Origin: Sthenelais limicola
Lineage: Eukaryota > Annelida > Polychaeta > Phyllodocida > Sigalionidae
DNA: 64,000 nt
Reading direction: 5' to 3'
Assembly: GCA_942159475.1 (NCBI GenBank)
Contig: OW804094.1
Location: 127,024,755 to 127,088,754 of the forward strand
Part shown: in pieces, positions 37,490 to 48,200 of the stretch
How positions within the stretch are numbered: position 1 is the stretch's first letter
Layout: each line of letters begins with the position of its first letter
Position numbers and translations under genes: made by a program
The notes under the pieces: generated by a model
Seen by the model: only the letters and a program-made list of their open reading frames with translations
Told to the model about the DNA's origin: nothing
Databases searched by the model: none

Positions 37490-40428
37490 CATAAAAAAAA
37501 GTTTCTATCCTATAGGTAGTTTAACGTAGAGGACGTTGTGATATATCGATTATGTTTTGTACAGGGTGAAACAAGAATAAGTGAAATGGGCTTTCTGTCA
37601 GTGCTTGAGAATGCCATTATTTATTCAGTTGAGAATCTGATATATCGGTTAGAGGTATATTGAGGCATTAGGTTGTAATGGGACGAGGTAACAAGGTAAC
37701 ATGCAAACACAGGTATCGCCGTACCTTCATGACTGTAGGGATGAGATTCGTGAGTACAGGTAGCAGAATGGGATCTTGGTTTCCTTTGCCTCGTGTGCCT
37801 TAGTTCCAATTGCATGTTGTCCAACAGGGGCTGCACCTAAAATGTTTGTTATGGAAAGCATCTCCTAGGAAACAGTAGATCCTTTTTAATGGCATCAAAG
37901 TCGCATGGCACGCAGATAAAACACGCAGGGGTTTGTAAAAATAGGCACTGCTAGGATCCCGTATCTTAGTTTATATTTGTCTGCCTATTTGCAACTCTAG
38001 CTTTTCCATGCACATCAGTATTGTTACGTCTACATGTATATATTCCATGTTTTCCCTCTCGCGTTTTATTTATGGAAATACTAAGTCTTTATAACGCCGT
38101 TATAAACAGTCATGCAAATGAAAAATTCAGATGAAATGACTGTGGAATTTTGATATTGTTATTAAATCGTTATGTCCACAGGTAGATGAAATAAATACCA
38201 GCACTAACATCCAATATGGGGGGGGGGGTATTCACGTCAAAATGACAATTATCCACTTGGATCATAGTACGATCCCCTGCATGACATTTAACGATTAGCC
38301 TGTTCAAAGAGAGATACTCCGAAGAAAAAAACTAGGCCTCTCTCCCAGGAACTTCGGTATCGAATCATGTCTTGATAAGATCATGAAGGGAATGACAAAG
38401 GTTAAACGTACAAATTGCAAATGTTATGACGGTGTAACATGAAGCAAAAGTGTGAAATCACTATTACGAATTTTGTCATAATTGTTGGTTTTCAATGTCT
38501 TTAATTTGTTCATTCGATGTCGTAAAAATAATTAAATTACAATTGTTTAACGTTACTGATGATGATTATATTTTAACGCAGTGGCCTACATTCAATGAGA
38601 CCGTTTTAAAATTCTCCTCTGACAAATGAAATCCAATGGCAGATGGTGTTGCGTTGCTCGGACCAAATACTGGTTGCGGGTGTTCACGCTTAGACCGGGG
38701 TAATTTGATGCATGATTGATGTCTCTCACTCTTTTCCTCGATGAACAAAATGCTTGAAAGAATTTCATGGGTTTGGCGCAAGAGCAGAATTATGAGCACT
38801 GCGTACTAAAGACTTCCGGGAGATAGCCCATAACATTTCCCATCAAAGGACATGGTCAATATTTCTTCGGTAAATAAAAACGACGTGGAGATTTAGCTTG
38901 TTTGAGAAAATGGAAGAAAGCTGAACAAGCAATTTAACCCAGGAAAGCATTAGGAAATGTTTGAAAAGACAACAGTCGGTCTGCAGCGAAATTGACTGTC
39001 CTCCGATTGGCAAAAGAGTGCAACGTTCAGTTTTTGGCGTTTGGCAATTATTTGCCGATGGCCTAGGCGGATGGGTGCCCTAAAGTGCTATTTTATTTGG
39101 CTTTGAAAATAGCTGGATGTAATTAAAAGCCGGACCTATTCCCTAACCACAGCTATTCCCTAGTCATTCTCCATCCGAGCTCTGAACCTATTACTCATTC
39201 TTGCTATCAGTCATTATAATTGTGAAATAATATCTCTACATAAGAAGCGGGCATTTTGTGAGAGGAGTACGATCGATTGGAATTACTACCCCTATATGGC
39301 CTACATCGCTTGGTAGGTCCAATGCCAATAACTCGTGGTGAGGCATTGGATGGTCCCAATCGTGTTCTTTTCTTAAGGAGCCCGGGCAGGCATGCTGGTT
39401 AATTTCGTCCTGACCGATGGATACGGCAGGGAATCGGGTGTGGCCAATTAGTACTGTTTGTCTGCCCATGGCACGTTCATAGAGAATTGAGAAACCACAC
39501 AAAGACAAACAACACAAATTGGTACTGCAAATATTATGTCTGCCTGCTTGTCACTAGATGAAATATTAAAAAGCCTGCCAATAGTGATGGAATGTGGTTT
39601 AGAATGCAAATAGTAATTATTGCTGGAAGGCGAAAGGAGAAAGAGGCGTTGATATTAGAGATGGCGAGGCGCTATAACAGACAAGGGGGTCGAAGACTTT
39701 CCCTCAGGCGTCCCAGGGCTGGCCTCTCGGAAAATCATAGTCTGACTCCCGATTGTCCCATTGCAGTCTACCGAAGTGTGTGCATTGACTACAAGAGTCG
39801 AGACCGCGGGAAAAGTGCAATAGAGGTGGCTTCCAAAGTGGCTTCCACGAAACAGCTGTCCCAGTGGCGTTCGGAAAGTACATTGCGCTTATGCATGTGC
39901 AAAATTGGGGTAGGGTGAGATGGTGCCAACTTGTTGTATGCCCTATTGTGTCGGAATCGATGTACCAAGTACCAAAGATGGGCAGTTTCATCATCAGATA
40001 ACCATTGATTGTCCAGGCTGTTCTGTTCAGCTCTTATATATAGCCAGTTCCCCACTAACTCCTGGGTAGTATACTACCATATATTGAGAGGGGACATGCT
40101 AACGGATGCTGTACAGTTCTACTCTTATGGAATATTAGCAATGGACCATTAACGTGTATAGTCCGATGCATATACAGCCAAACACACACATAAACACAAA
40201 TATATGTATCTTTTTGAAAAGATTTAAATTCGCTTAATTAATACGCTCAAGATTGTATAACATAATAATCCTCGGTATAGACCTTTATCAACTGGTCCAG
40301 CCCCTCCAAACGCATGTTTCTACACAAAGTTAAGCCAGCAAGGGTTAAGTGATTTGGGGAGACCGTTAGCCTTCCTCTCATACCTGAACGCTTTATTATC
40401 ATTGGAATTCTTTATTCGTCAAATGTAG
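37490..40428. other. No gene recognised upstream of the LINE
   Basis: Unique sequence with a poly-G run at 38218 and a GC-balanced patch at 39230-40060. No APE endonuclease motifs were seen in any frame just upstream of the reverse transcriptase, supporting 5' truncation of the LINE. Confidence 0.45.
38218..38228 (+). repeat. Poly-G run
   Basis: Eleven consecutive G residues in otherwise AT-rich unique sequence. It is prone to length error in assembly. Confidence 0.9.
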
Positions 40429-42820
40429 TGTGTCACTGAAAAATTAGTCGTAAATGGAAAAAATGTGGATTTTGAGATACCAATCATAATTGAAAAGATG
40501 AGATTAAGTGGATTCCAATACTGGATTGAGGATGATATTGATATGATCTGTGAGCAGTTTCTTGATAATCTTAACGTGGTCCAGGAAAAACTATATCCTC
40601 TTGTAGAGGTTAAGGTTAGATCTAACGGGGAGGTGCATGATAGGGACTTGAAGCAGTTGATAAGAAGGAAGAATAAGTTATTTAAAAAAGCTATAAGATC
40701 TAATAGTCAAGAGGACTGGAGGGAAGCAAGAATAGTCAGGAACCAGGTTAAGAGTAAAATAGTGAAGGTAAGAAAAGAGATGGTGAGCGACATTTGCAGG
40801 CGATACTCCAGGAATGACAAAAAATTCTGGATGAAGATCTCAAACCTATTTGGGATGTGCAAGGGTAGGACTGGTAGTAATGATCGAGTGATTACAGCTG
40901 ATAATGAATGTCTAGAAGGTATAGCTGCTGTGAACTATATAAACAAATACTTTTGTGACATAGATCCAAAATCGTCTCCTGATAGCATTGTAGAAATTAA
41001 TAACGACTATCCAGAACTTCACTGGAATGAGGTGATAACTGTGAATGATGTTGTTAAAATTATCGATGAAATTGATGTGACAAAATCTTCAGGGATGTTA
41101 GGTCTGCATACCACTTTTGTGAAGCATTCGGTTTTGGCTTGCATCAACGGTTTTGTACACCTATTGAATACTATTAGATTACGAGGATATTTCCCAAGAT
41201 TATGGAAAATCGCGATATGTGCGGTGATTCCTAAAAAGAAAAATTCCAGGCGTATAGATGATTTAAGGGTTATTTCAATCAGCCCTATTTTTGGTAAAAT
41301 CCTCGAAAAACTAATTTCAAGAAGAATAGAGGGTCACTTGTGTCAGATTAACTATTTATATTGTCACCAGTATGGCTTTAGGCCTGGTAAAAGCATTGAT
41401 AATGCCATGAAGTACTTTATAGATATTGTATTTAGGAATAAGGACGAGGGTGATGATACGATCGCTGTTTATTTTGACTTATCTAAAGCCTTTAACTCTA
41501 TAAATATTGATATACTATTAAGAAAACTTGGTATGATTGGAATAAGTGGACAGTTATTAGAGCTGTTGAAGACCTACTCTATTGGCAGAGAACAGTTTGT
41601 TAAAATTGGTGAATTTGTTTCGAGTGTTTTGCCCTTGAAAGCTGGCGTGGCTCAAGGAAGTATCCTTGGGCCATTATTGTTTATTCTCTATATAAACGAT
41701 GTTTGTAATATAGAGTTCAGTGGAAATATTATTTTATACGCTGACGATTGTGTACTGCTGCATGTTTTGAGAAATGATAGTGATCTGCGCGAAATACAGA
41801 GTGATGTGTGTAAGTTTAATGATTGGGTGAATTTAAATGGACTAAGAATAAATAATCAGAAGACCAAGATGCAAAACTTTATTGGCCGAAGGGGAAAGAG
41901 AAATAATTTGATTGTATATAATGAAGGTATTCCCATAGACTTTGTTGATGAATTTAAATATTTAGGATATTTATTGGATTACCATCTAAACATGAAACAA
42001 CACATAAACTCTGTATGTGTAAGGGTAGGAGTTTTAAAGGATAGGTTGAGGAGAGTGAGGCACTATATAACGAAAGATCTGGCCTGCTTAATTTATAAAA
42101 CTTATATCTTACCAATATTAGAGTTTGGAAGTATCGCAATTGACCTAGCCAATAAAGAACAAACTCGAAGATTGCAACTAGTGCAGAACAGTTGTCTGCG
42201 TATTATAGGTAATGTAAGACTGCGGGAAAACCAGAGAGTTACTACAGTGGAACTCCATAATCAGTGTGGACTGACTCCTTTGTGCCACCGTAGACTGAGT
42301 CGATGTCTTTGTTTATTTTGGTCCGAGAAAGACCAAGGGGATGGACAACAGATTCACGATTATAACATGCGAGATCATACCAGAGTAAGGGTTAGGCAAT
42401 GGAAAAAAGAGAGTATAAGGAAGAGTATTATAGGTAGAATAGAAACTATTTGGAATGTTGTACCAGTAAGTATTAGGAGAATCGAGGACAAAACTGCCTT
42501 CTCGGTGAGTGTTAAGAAGCTGTGTATCGAATTGTTTAGAGCTACCGATGAGATTTGGTCAATTCCCGATCCGACTGTCTTTCAGTGATAGAATATAGAT
42601 ATATATGTAATGAATTTGGACAATAACTTCTGCTCGTGCGAGTACATTTGTTGGAATATTGGATTTGGAAATTGTTTATGTAAAATATGTAGGATTGTCA
42701 TGATTTGAACAACGCGCGCCCGTGTTTGTTTGTTTTTATGCATCTATGTATTTTATTGTATCTTTATCTTTATTTTTTATTTTTCTAATTCTTTTATTTT
42801 ATTTTTACAATAAACATTAC
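40429..42820 (+). mobile_element. LINE insertion (body of the RT element plus 3' UTR)
   Basis: This is the likely extent of the retrotransposon carrying the reverse transcriptase. The left edge is set at the last upstream stop in the RT frame; the true junction could lie a little to either side. The right part, 42589-42820, is a non-coding 3' UTR that becomes strongly T-rich from about 42735 and ends near ACAATAAACATTA. I could not identify a clear target-site duplication, which is common for CR1-type insertions with variable tails. The endonuclease region is absent, so this copy should not be autonomous. Confidence 0.7.
40465..42588 (+). CDS. Non-LTR retrotransposon (CR1/Jockey-like) reverse transcriptase, 5'-truncated
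   Basis: An uninterrupted 707-codon frame encodes a non-LTR retrotransposon reverse transcriptase, which copies element RNA into DNA at a nicked target. Seen motifs, in order: IPKKKNSRRIDDLRVIS fingers region (residues 255-271); YGFRPGKSIDNAM (303-315); block A FDLSKAFNSIN (337-347) with the first catalytic Asp; block B AGVAQGSILGPLLF (393-406); block C YADD (425-428) with the catalytic Asp pair; block D WVNLNGLRINNQKTK (454-468); block E FKYLGYLLD (497-505); thumb RRLQLVQNSCLRIIG (568-582); and a C-terminal WNVVPVSIR (663-671). The family normally has an APE-type endonuclease ahead of the RT; none is present. The given start is a GTG. The frame stays open back to a TAG at 40426-40428 with no ATG, and the first in-frame ATG is codon 12, so the real start was probably lost by 5' truncation. 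The lack of any stop or frameshift suggests a fairly recent insertion. The RT assignment is firm; the clade is inferred. Confidence 0.95.
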   Translation: MDFEIPIIIEKMRLSGFQYWIEDDIDMICEQFLDNLNVVQEKLYPLVEVKVRSNGEVHDRDLKQLIRRKNKLFKKAIRSNSQEDWREARIVRNQVKSKIVKVRKEMVSDICRRYSRNDKKFWMKISNLFGMCKGRTGSNDRVITADNECLEGIAAVNYINKYFCDIDPKSSPDSIVEINNDYPELHWNEVITVNDVVKIIDEIDVTKSSGMLGLHTTFVKHSVLACINGFVHLLNTIRLRGYFPRLWKIAICAVIPKKKNSRRIDDLRVISISPIFGKILEKLISRRIEGHLCQINYLYCHQYGFRPGKSIDNAMKYFIDIVFRNKDEGDDTIAVYFDLSKAFNSINIDILLRKLGMIGISGQLLELLKTYSIGREQFVKIGEFVSSVLPLKAGVAQGSILGPLLFILYINDVCNIEFSGNIILYADDCVLLHVLRNDSDLREIQSDVCKFNDWVNLNGLRINNQKTKMQNFIGRRGKRNNLIVYNEGIPIDFVDEFKYLGYLLDYHLNMKQHINSVCVRVGVLKDRLRRVRHYITKDLACLIYKTYILPILEFGSIAIDLANKEQTRRLQLVQNSCLRIIGNVRLRENQRVTTVELHNQCGLTPLCHRRLSRCLCLFWSEKDQGDGQQIHDYNMRDHTRVRVRQWKKESIRKSIIGRIETIWNVVPVSIRRIEDKTAFSVSVKKLCIELFRATDEIWSIPDPTVFQ

Positions 42821-42929
42821 GTTATGCGTGAAATAACAACTTCACCTTTAAATAAGTAAGTGTATAACATTTTTGGTTGAATAACATCTTCCCTTGTATT
42901 ATTTATTTGAATTGGTAATTTAGAATCAG

Positions 42930-43010
42930 CAAACTCTGAGAACAATGTACCCTCATTGCACAATGTTTTTGACTGAATAAAAATCTTTAAATACAAATAC
43001 AATGATGTTA
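42930..43010 (+). repeat. Retroposon-like 3' tail (CTGAGAA ... GAATAAAAAT)
   Basis: The tract contains CTCTGAGAACAATG and ends GACTGAATAAAAATCTTTAA. It resembles 53690-53772 in block order and spacing. A GAATAAA-type terminus followed by an A-rich short repeat is typical of LINE or SINE 3' ends. It may belong to an element distinct from the LINE at 40429, whose own T-rich tail ends near 42820. Confidence 0.35.
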
Positions 43011-43088
43011 ACCTAAAACGTATTTCTATATTTAATGTTTGATTTTTTGTTATGTTTGAGAAAAAAAAAGCTTGCAATACTCTGAGTG

Positions 43089-43315
43089 GGCAGTCACTAG
43101 TAAAGTAACTAAATATACTCCATAGGATGGCCTTAGAAACGCAAGGATATATCTAATATACTGTCTTGAAATTTGGTACATGGATTTGTACGACGTAAAG
43201 TGCTAGAAACTCGAAACGTGAGAACAGTCCTACAAAGAGATCTTGTAAATAAAAAACCCAGAAAAAAAACTATACTAATTTTGCGACTTATGACTCATTT
43301 TCTGTAACACATCAC
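43089..43315 (+). repeat. Dispersed repeat family B, copy 2
   Basis: The second copy of the repeat at 16728-16948, in the same orientation, contains GTCTTGAAATTTGGTACATG, TTTTGCGACTTATGACTCAT and TGTAACACATCACA. It lies between the LINE-like tail at 42930-43010 and family A copy 4, in a nested block of mobile DNA. Non-coding. Confidence 0.7.
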
Positions 43316-43443
43316 AAGAAAGAGAAAGAGACTTCTGAGCATTCCTCAGGTCATTCATACAATTCACCCAAGCTTTCATGGACCAGTGTCTGGGGAAAGC
43401 ATTGGAAAGCATTGTCTTACTTGGAACAGTTGCTACCTGGTTT

Positions 43444-43804
43444 TTAAAGGTGTATTTTCGGCTATACGACAAAAAGATTTTACTGAATTTACCCATTGTT
43501 TGACTTATATGACTGAAGTTTATCAATAGTTTACAGCTGTTTTATGTTTAAGAAAGAATTTGAAGTCGACTCCGCGGAAGAAGAAAAAAAGCGCCGATAA
43601 TAAGGGAAACCACCGCAGTAAAGGATTTAGGCGGGCCACTGAAAAATAAATGTGGACTGTTATATAAAGCCCTGCAGCAAAATAAAATGGGGTGATATCC
43701 ATGATATTGTTCAAATGGATTTCAGATGGATAGGAAAAAAATCAAGAACAAACAGTAAAAAGATGTCTATTTTTAATCGATGTTAGCTGAGAAATCAACT
43801 TTAA
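43444..43804 (-). mobile_element. TTAA-flanked MITE, family A copy 4
   Basis: A 353-bp element (43448-43800) has TTAA on both sides, in reverse orientation to copy 1. The plus-strand left end reads AGGTGTATTTTCGGCTATAC and the right end, reverse-complemented, AGTTGATTTCTCAGCTAACA. CCCATTGTTTGACTTAT followed by GACTGAAG, TCAATAG and CAGCTGTTTTAT matches copy 3 reverse-complemented. It sits just downstream of the LINE and the dispersed repeat at 43089. Confidence 0.8.
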
Positions 43805-45174
43805 CATATTGTTTATTTCCAGTTCACATGTAATATCAATAAATAACAATTCTACTTCTGGAAATGAGTGTCCCCCTTCTTTCAGAATCATAGCTCTTCC
43901 AGGGGGTACATTCTACACTAAATTACATAAACTAGACATACTAGAGTAAACTATTTTATATAACAACAAATTCGTATTCGCATTTGCACAAGCACACATT
44001 AATTTATGATCAGACACCTGAAACCCCTTTTTTGAAGATAACAATTTTGCTGACTGAATTGAGTATCTAGTTGTTTTCGAGAACTTCTGATGGTAACCTT
44101 TTGGATGGCTATGTGTCATGCCATACGAATCTTGATGCGTGTTATTGTCGTTCTCACTGAACGTCAGTAACATCAAAGGTGCTTTGGGTTGCCAAGATTT
44201 GTATCATATTTATTTATCGCTACCCATTAGTTACCACGAACCCTCATATTGATTTGGATCCAGGACATGTGGTTTGGCTTAACGCTGAAATGTCAGAATG
44301 GTACTCTGGTCAGAAGCTTCGATAATCCAAATCCAAATTCAAATCTAGGACCCGAAGAGGAAGACCTATGATCAATACAGATCTTCTCTAGCCTTAGGTC
44401 AAACTAGACCAGTGCCGAATAAAGAATATTCGAATTCAATTGAAATGCATTTATATGTATATGGAAGACGCAATGGTACGTAAAGTGTAGCGTTTTCCCC
44501 AGAATTACAGATCAAGTGGCAATGTATAAGTATGAGGCAGACATACTTGACGAAGAACTAAGTGCCATAAACTACCTTTATTGAAGACATCTGCGAGAAT
44601 GTCTCTGCAGAGCAACCCAGAAGTGAGGCTGGCCATGTCAATCTCCATAAACAAGTCATAAACGCTGGCCACCCGGCGTGCCCACAAATCCTCTCTTTCT
44701 TATCCCCAGCTGACAGTCGGAATTTATGCCGATTAAAGTCTAGAGGCACATCATTATAAATCAATGGGTAATACTGAGGCTGGTTCGGATAGACATCGTC
44801 CTCCCCGCAGCATATATCCAGATATTTGTGTGGGATCGGAAGTAGATTGTAACATTTTGGGAATTGACCAGTGCTTAGCTCGCTCGTCCGAATGTGCTCC
44901 TGCTTCACAAGGATCTAGCTCAGTTCAGTGTCTGCATGATGCATTCAAAGCCAATGCACAAGGCCCAAGGCCCACTTCTCCCAATCCATGCAATCGATGT
45001 TAATTGGTTTTGGTTTTGCACAATGTCCTGCTCAGGATTCAACCTGACGATGAAAAACAGGAATATAGAAGGGAGGAAATCTCGTTAGTATCACAAAAGC
45101 TTCGTTTCGTCTCGTTGCGATACTTTTTGAAAATGTTCTGTCCCTTAGTTTGTATGGGTTTGTATTGGTCCACT

Positions 45175-45270
45175 GTGTTACCAAAGGCCGGTCATGTGTA
45201 TAGCTGCTTATGGTTACATGTAAAAGAACCATTGCGTCCTGTTAGCGTGTTTCCTCTCTCGCATTGATAA
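45175..45270 (+). mobile_element. SINE 3'-domain fragment
   Basis: The stretch reads GTGTATAGCTGCTTATGG, then TTACATGTAAAAGAACC, then ATTGCG. It resembles the 3' part of the SINE at 14490-14720, sharing the exact 11-mer AGAACCATTGC plus the preceding gta-gct-tta pattern. No convincing tRNA-like head was found in the 300 bases upstream, so it is probably a 5'-truncated copy or a remnant. Assignment rests on short similarity only. Confidence 0.4.
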
Positions 45271-48200
45271 GACCAAATATAATATGTATACGAAAGTATG
45301 GAGTCAAAACAAGGCATCTCCCCCTCCCCCAATTGGTATGAATTTGGAAATTGACAATTTTAAATCGTCAGAAGGTATTGAGTTATCTAATGAATGTTGT
45401 TGATTCGTAGAAAGAGATCCCGGTGCTTATATTCTCATAACTCAGTAGGATTGCGGAATGATTACTGGTAAATATTGGAATTTCAAATTGACTTTTAATT
45501 GCCGTTATTGTATTTGTAGGTGAAGTCGCTAGAAAATGTACACTCGGCAGTTCTACATATTTATTAAATTCTGCTAAACTAGGCTGCATGCATGAACATG
45601 GTAAATGCTAGGTATGTCTGTGTATATAATTTGGTATTGCGTTCATTTAAAAAAATGTTACTTCTTTATGAAATTTTGAATGAATTTATGATATTTTGAA
45701 TCTCATTTTTGTCTTAAATTTGGGCTATTTGAGAGGATTGGGGAAGGCAAATTGTCCATTATCTCACCCATATATATACTGAAAATGTAACTGTACAGTC
45801 TGCGCACAGACCTATTACTTGCTGGTCAAATGAATCCGTACATTGTCCTCGCTCATGTGAACATTATATTTATGAAGGTTCCCATAAGTCAGGGAGCGGA
45901 CCTAAGTCTGATGAGTAACATTTATTCATAATCCGAGCATTGCCTAATCCAGCAATGGAATAAGTACAACCCCATCAAGAAGCTATATGCTTTCACAAAA
46001 CAGCAGGAATAGCAAAAGATTGCTTAGCCTTCTATGTGAACTACTTACTTCTTCAGAAACGAAGGTCAGATTGGTTCAATTCACTCATCCAAAACCGAAA
46101 GCTGTATAGATCAACCATTTTAGGATAATAGGATAGGGACTTGCATCGCTATGCTGTGTGGATATATAATTTATATACCACGTATAGCCCCAAAGCTAGG
46201 TAGGGATATTGGCATATGGAAAATAAACAGGCGCGTAATTGGATCACCAAAGCTCAGTGTTTGCAGACTTTTGAGTCTGACCTTCGCGCTAGAACATAGA
46301 CCATTCAATGTGGCTGAGGTGGCATCCAATCAGGGATTTCATATACAGTATTGCAGTTGGCCGGCCTACCAAAAGGGCATTACGAGCACTTTATAGCCTT
46401 TAGCTAGATTACTGGTATCTGTTCTGCCAAAGATAAGGCACATGGACTATATAACGTTATTTCTGACAGAGTTGTTTTTATATATTCAGAGAATAATCAG
46501 TAATTTGTAAAAGGAGAATGGAGACAATGCTTTCCCTGAATAAACAGAACCTCCAAAAGGGCGGCTGGAAAATAGCTTGCAGGAGTTTACACAAAAAATA
46601 TCGAACTAAGAGTTGAACAATGACAACGAGTTAAGATCATAGACTAAAGCTAAAGTCGGTGAGGCATCTTTAGGATATCGGGAGGATAGCTTTCTTTAAG
46701 CATTGCCTTTATGCTATTCCATGACCTGAGGTTCATCCTAGCTTGTGTATAGGACCCTATGACTTTCCTTGGCTTGGTTGCTTAACCAGAATCGTGCGGA
46801 CGGCGTCAACAGTCGGACGTGCTTTTCCCGGCAAAATGTCTTTCCTACTGGGGGCCCCGTTGGCCGCCTGTTTACCATCTTCACGTCGCATCACCTAAGA
46901 TGGATTGGCCCAAATCAAACAAGTCACATTTGCTCGTTTACAGTGCGAAACACTGGTGTTTGGTTCTCCGTTTATCTCCTATCTTTAAAAAAACTCACCT
47001 GAAAAGCTTATAATTAATACAGACCACTTTAAGGATTCATGCTACAAATGAGGGACAGAGGGAAAGAAGTAAGACACACGTGAAATGGGACAGCCTGAAT
47101 AATTCATCCTAAGATGCATATCCTTCCTGGCCAAAGTAGAAGGCAACCCATTTTCATACCCGTTTGCATCCATTTCCCGGGGTTTAGATAAGAGCCGGAG
47201 CCGAGGTCTCCCCTTGGCTTATTCCCAGATCTCCTGCTAGGCTTCGGTGGGAGGCATAGGGTATGTCAGGAAAATTAATAATGATTCTTCAGGTAACCAC
47301 ACCAAATTAATCTTTCTCAGGTCGAGTCAGCAGGGTCATAGCTACCTCTAAGACCCCGCCTCAGGGGCCAGACCTCCCTGAACCGGGGAAAAGCTATCAG
47401 ACACAAGATAGATCTGCTGAACCCTATACTTGCTTCGACCCGGATATTTTTGTCATTCGAGGCGTGGCGTTAGGTGTGCTATAAATCCGTTGCTTCAATT
47501 TGCAGGATATGTTGTATATATGTGTGGAGCTGAATTGCACCTGCCACTGATATAAGCAAATTGGTAGACATCCTTGGTTAGAGCCCAAGGTTGCGGAAGT
47601 GAGACGCTTTTCCTGGTTAACATTCAGAAAGGGATGCTCCAGACTTGACGAGAAGTAGTAGGTCCTTTATTAGATAAGTCGTACAAGCTGCATATCAACA
47701 CTATGGTATGGTCATATTATCCCCTGATAAAAAGACGGACTGACACCACCCCCAACTGGGTGAAGCTATAAGGGCACTTCAGCACCTATATCAATGCTCC
47801 GAGTGGAAGAATAGAAACAACAGGTCTTTATTCCCCGAGAGCCTTCCTTGTACATGCAGCCATTTTTCTCTAGGCTGATATAATTATACATACACCTCAA
47901 TGAGAAATTTGGCAATGGGCTCATGCAGGCTAAAGAAGGGCTTAGGCATTGTTTATAGCGTTTCATTTGTATCAGACTCGAGTACACAATCCCTCCTTTG
48001 TACAGTGTGTCGTAAGACATTGCACAAGTGAGCAGAATCGAGTGCTATATGATGCAGGACAAAACGTATGGTGTAGAATATGTGTATAATTAATTCAGCT
48101 CGGTCAAGTAAAAAAGCTGAATTTATCTATTCCTCTTATATGGCCAATACAAAACAGTATAGAAAAAACAGTGGTATAAATGAGGGTAAGGCAGGTGAAC

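Noticed and set aside
39960..40030. TGATTGTCCA resembling the miR-219 5' end
   Set aside because: The match stops after ten bases and no precursor hairpin is evident.
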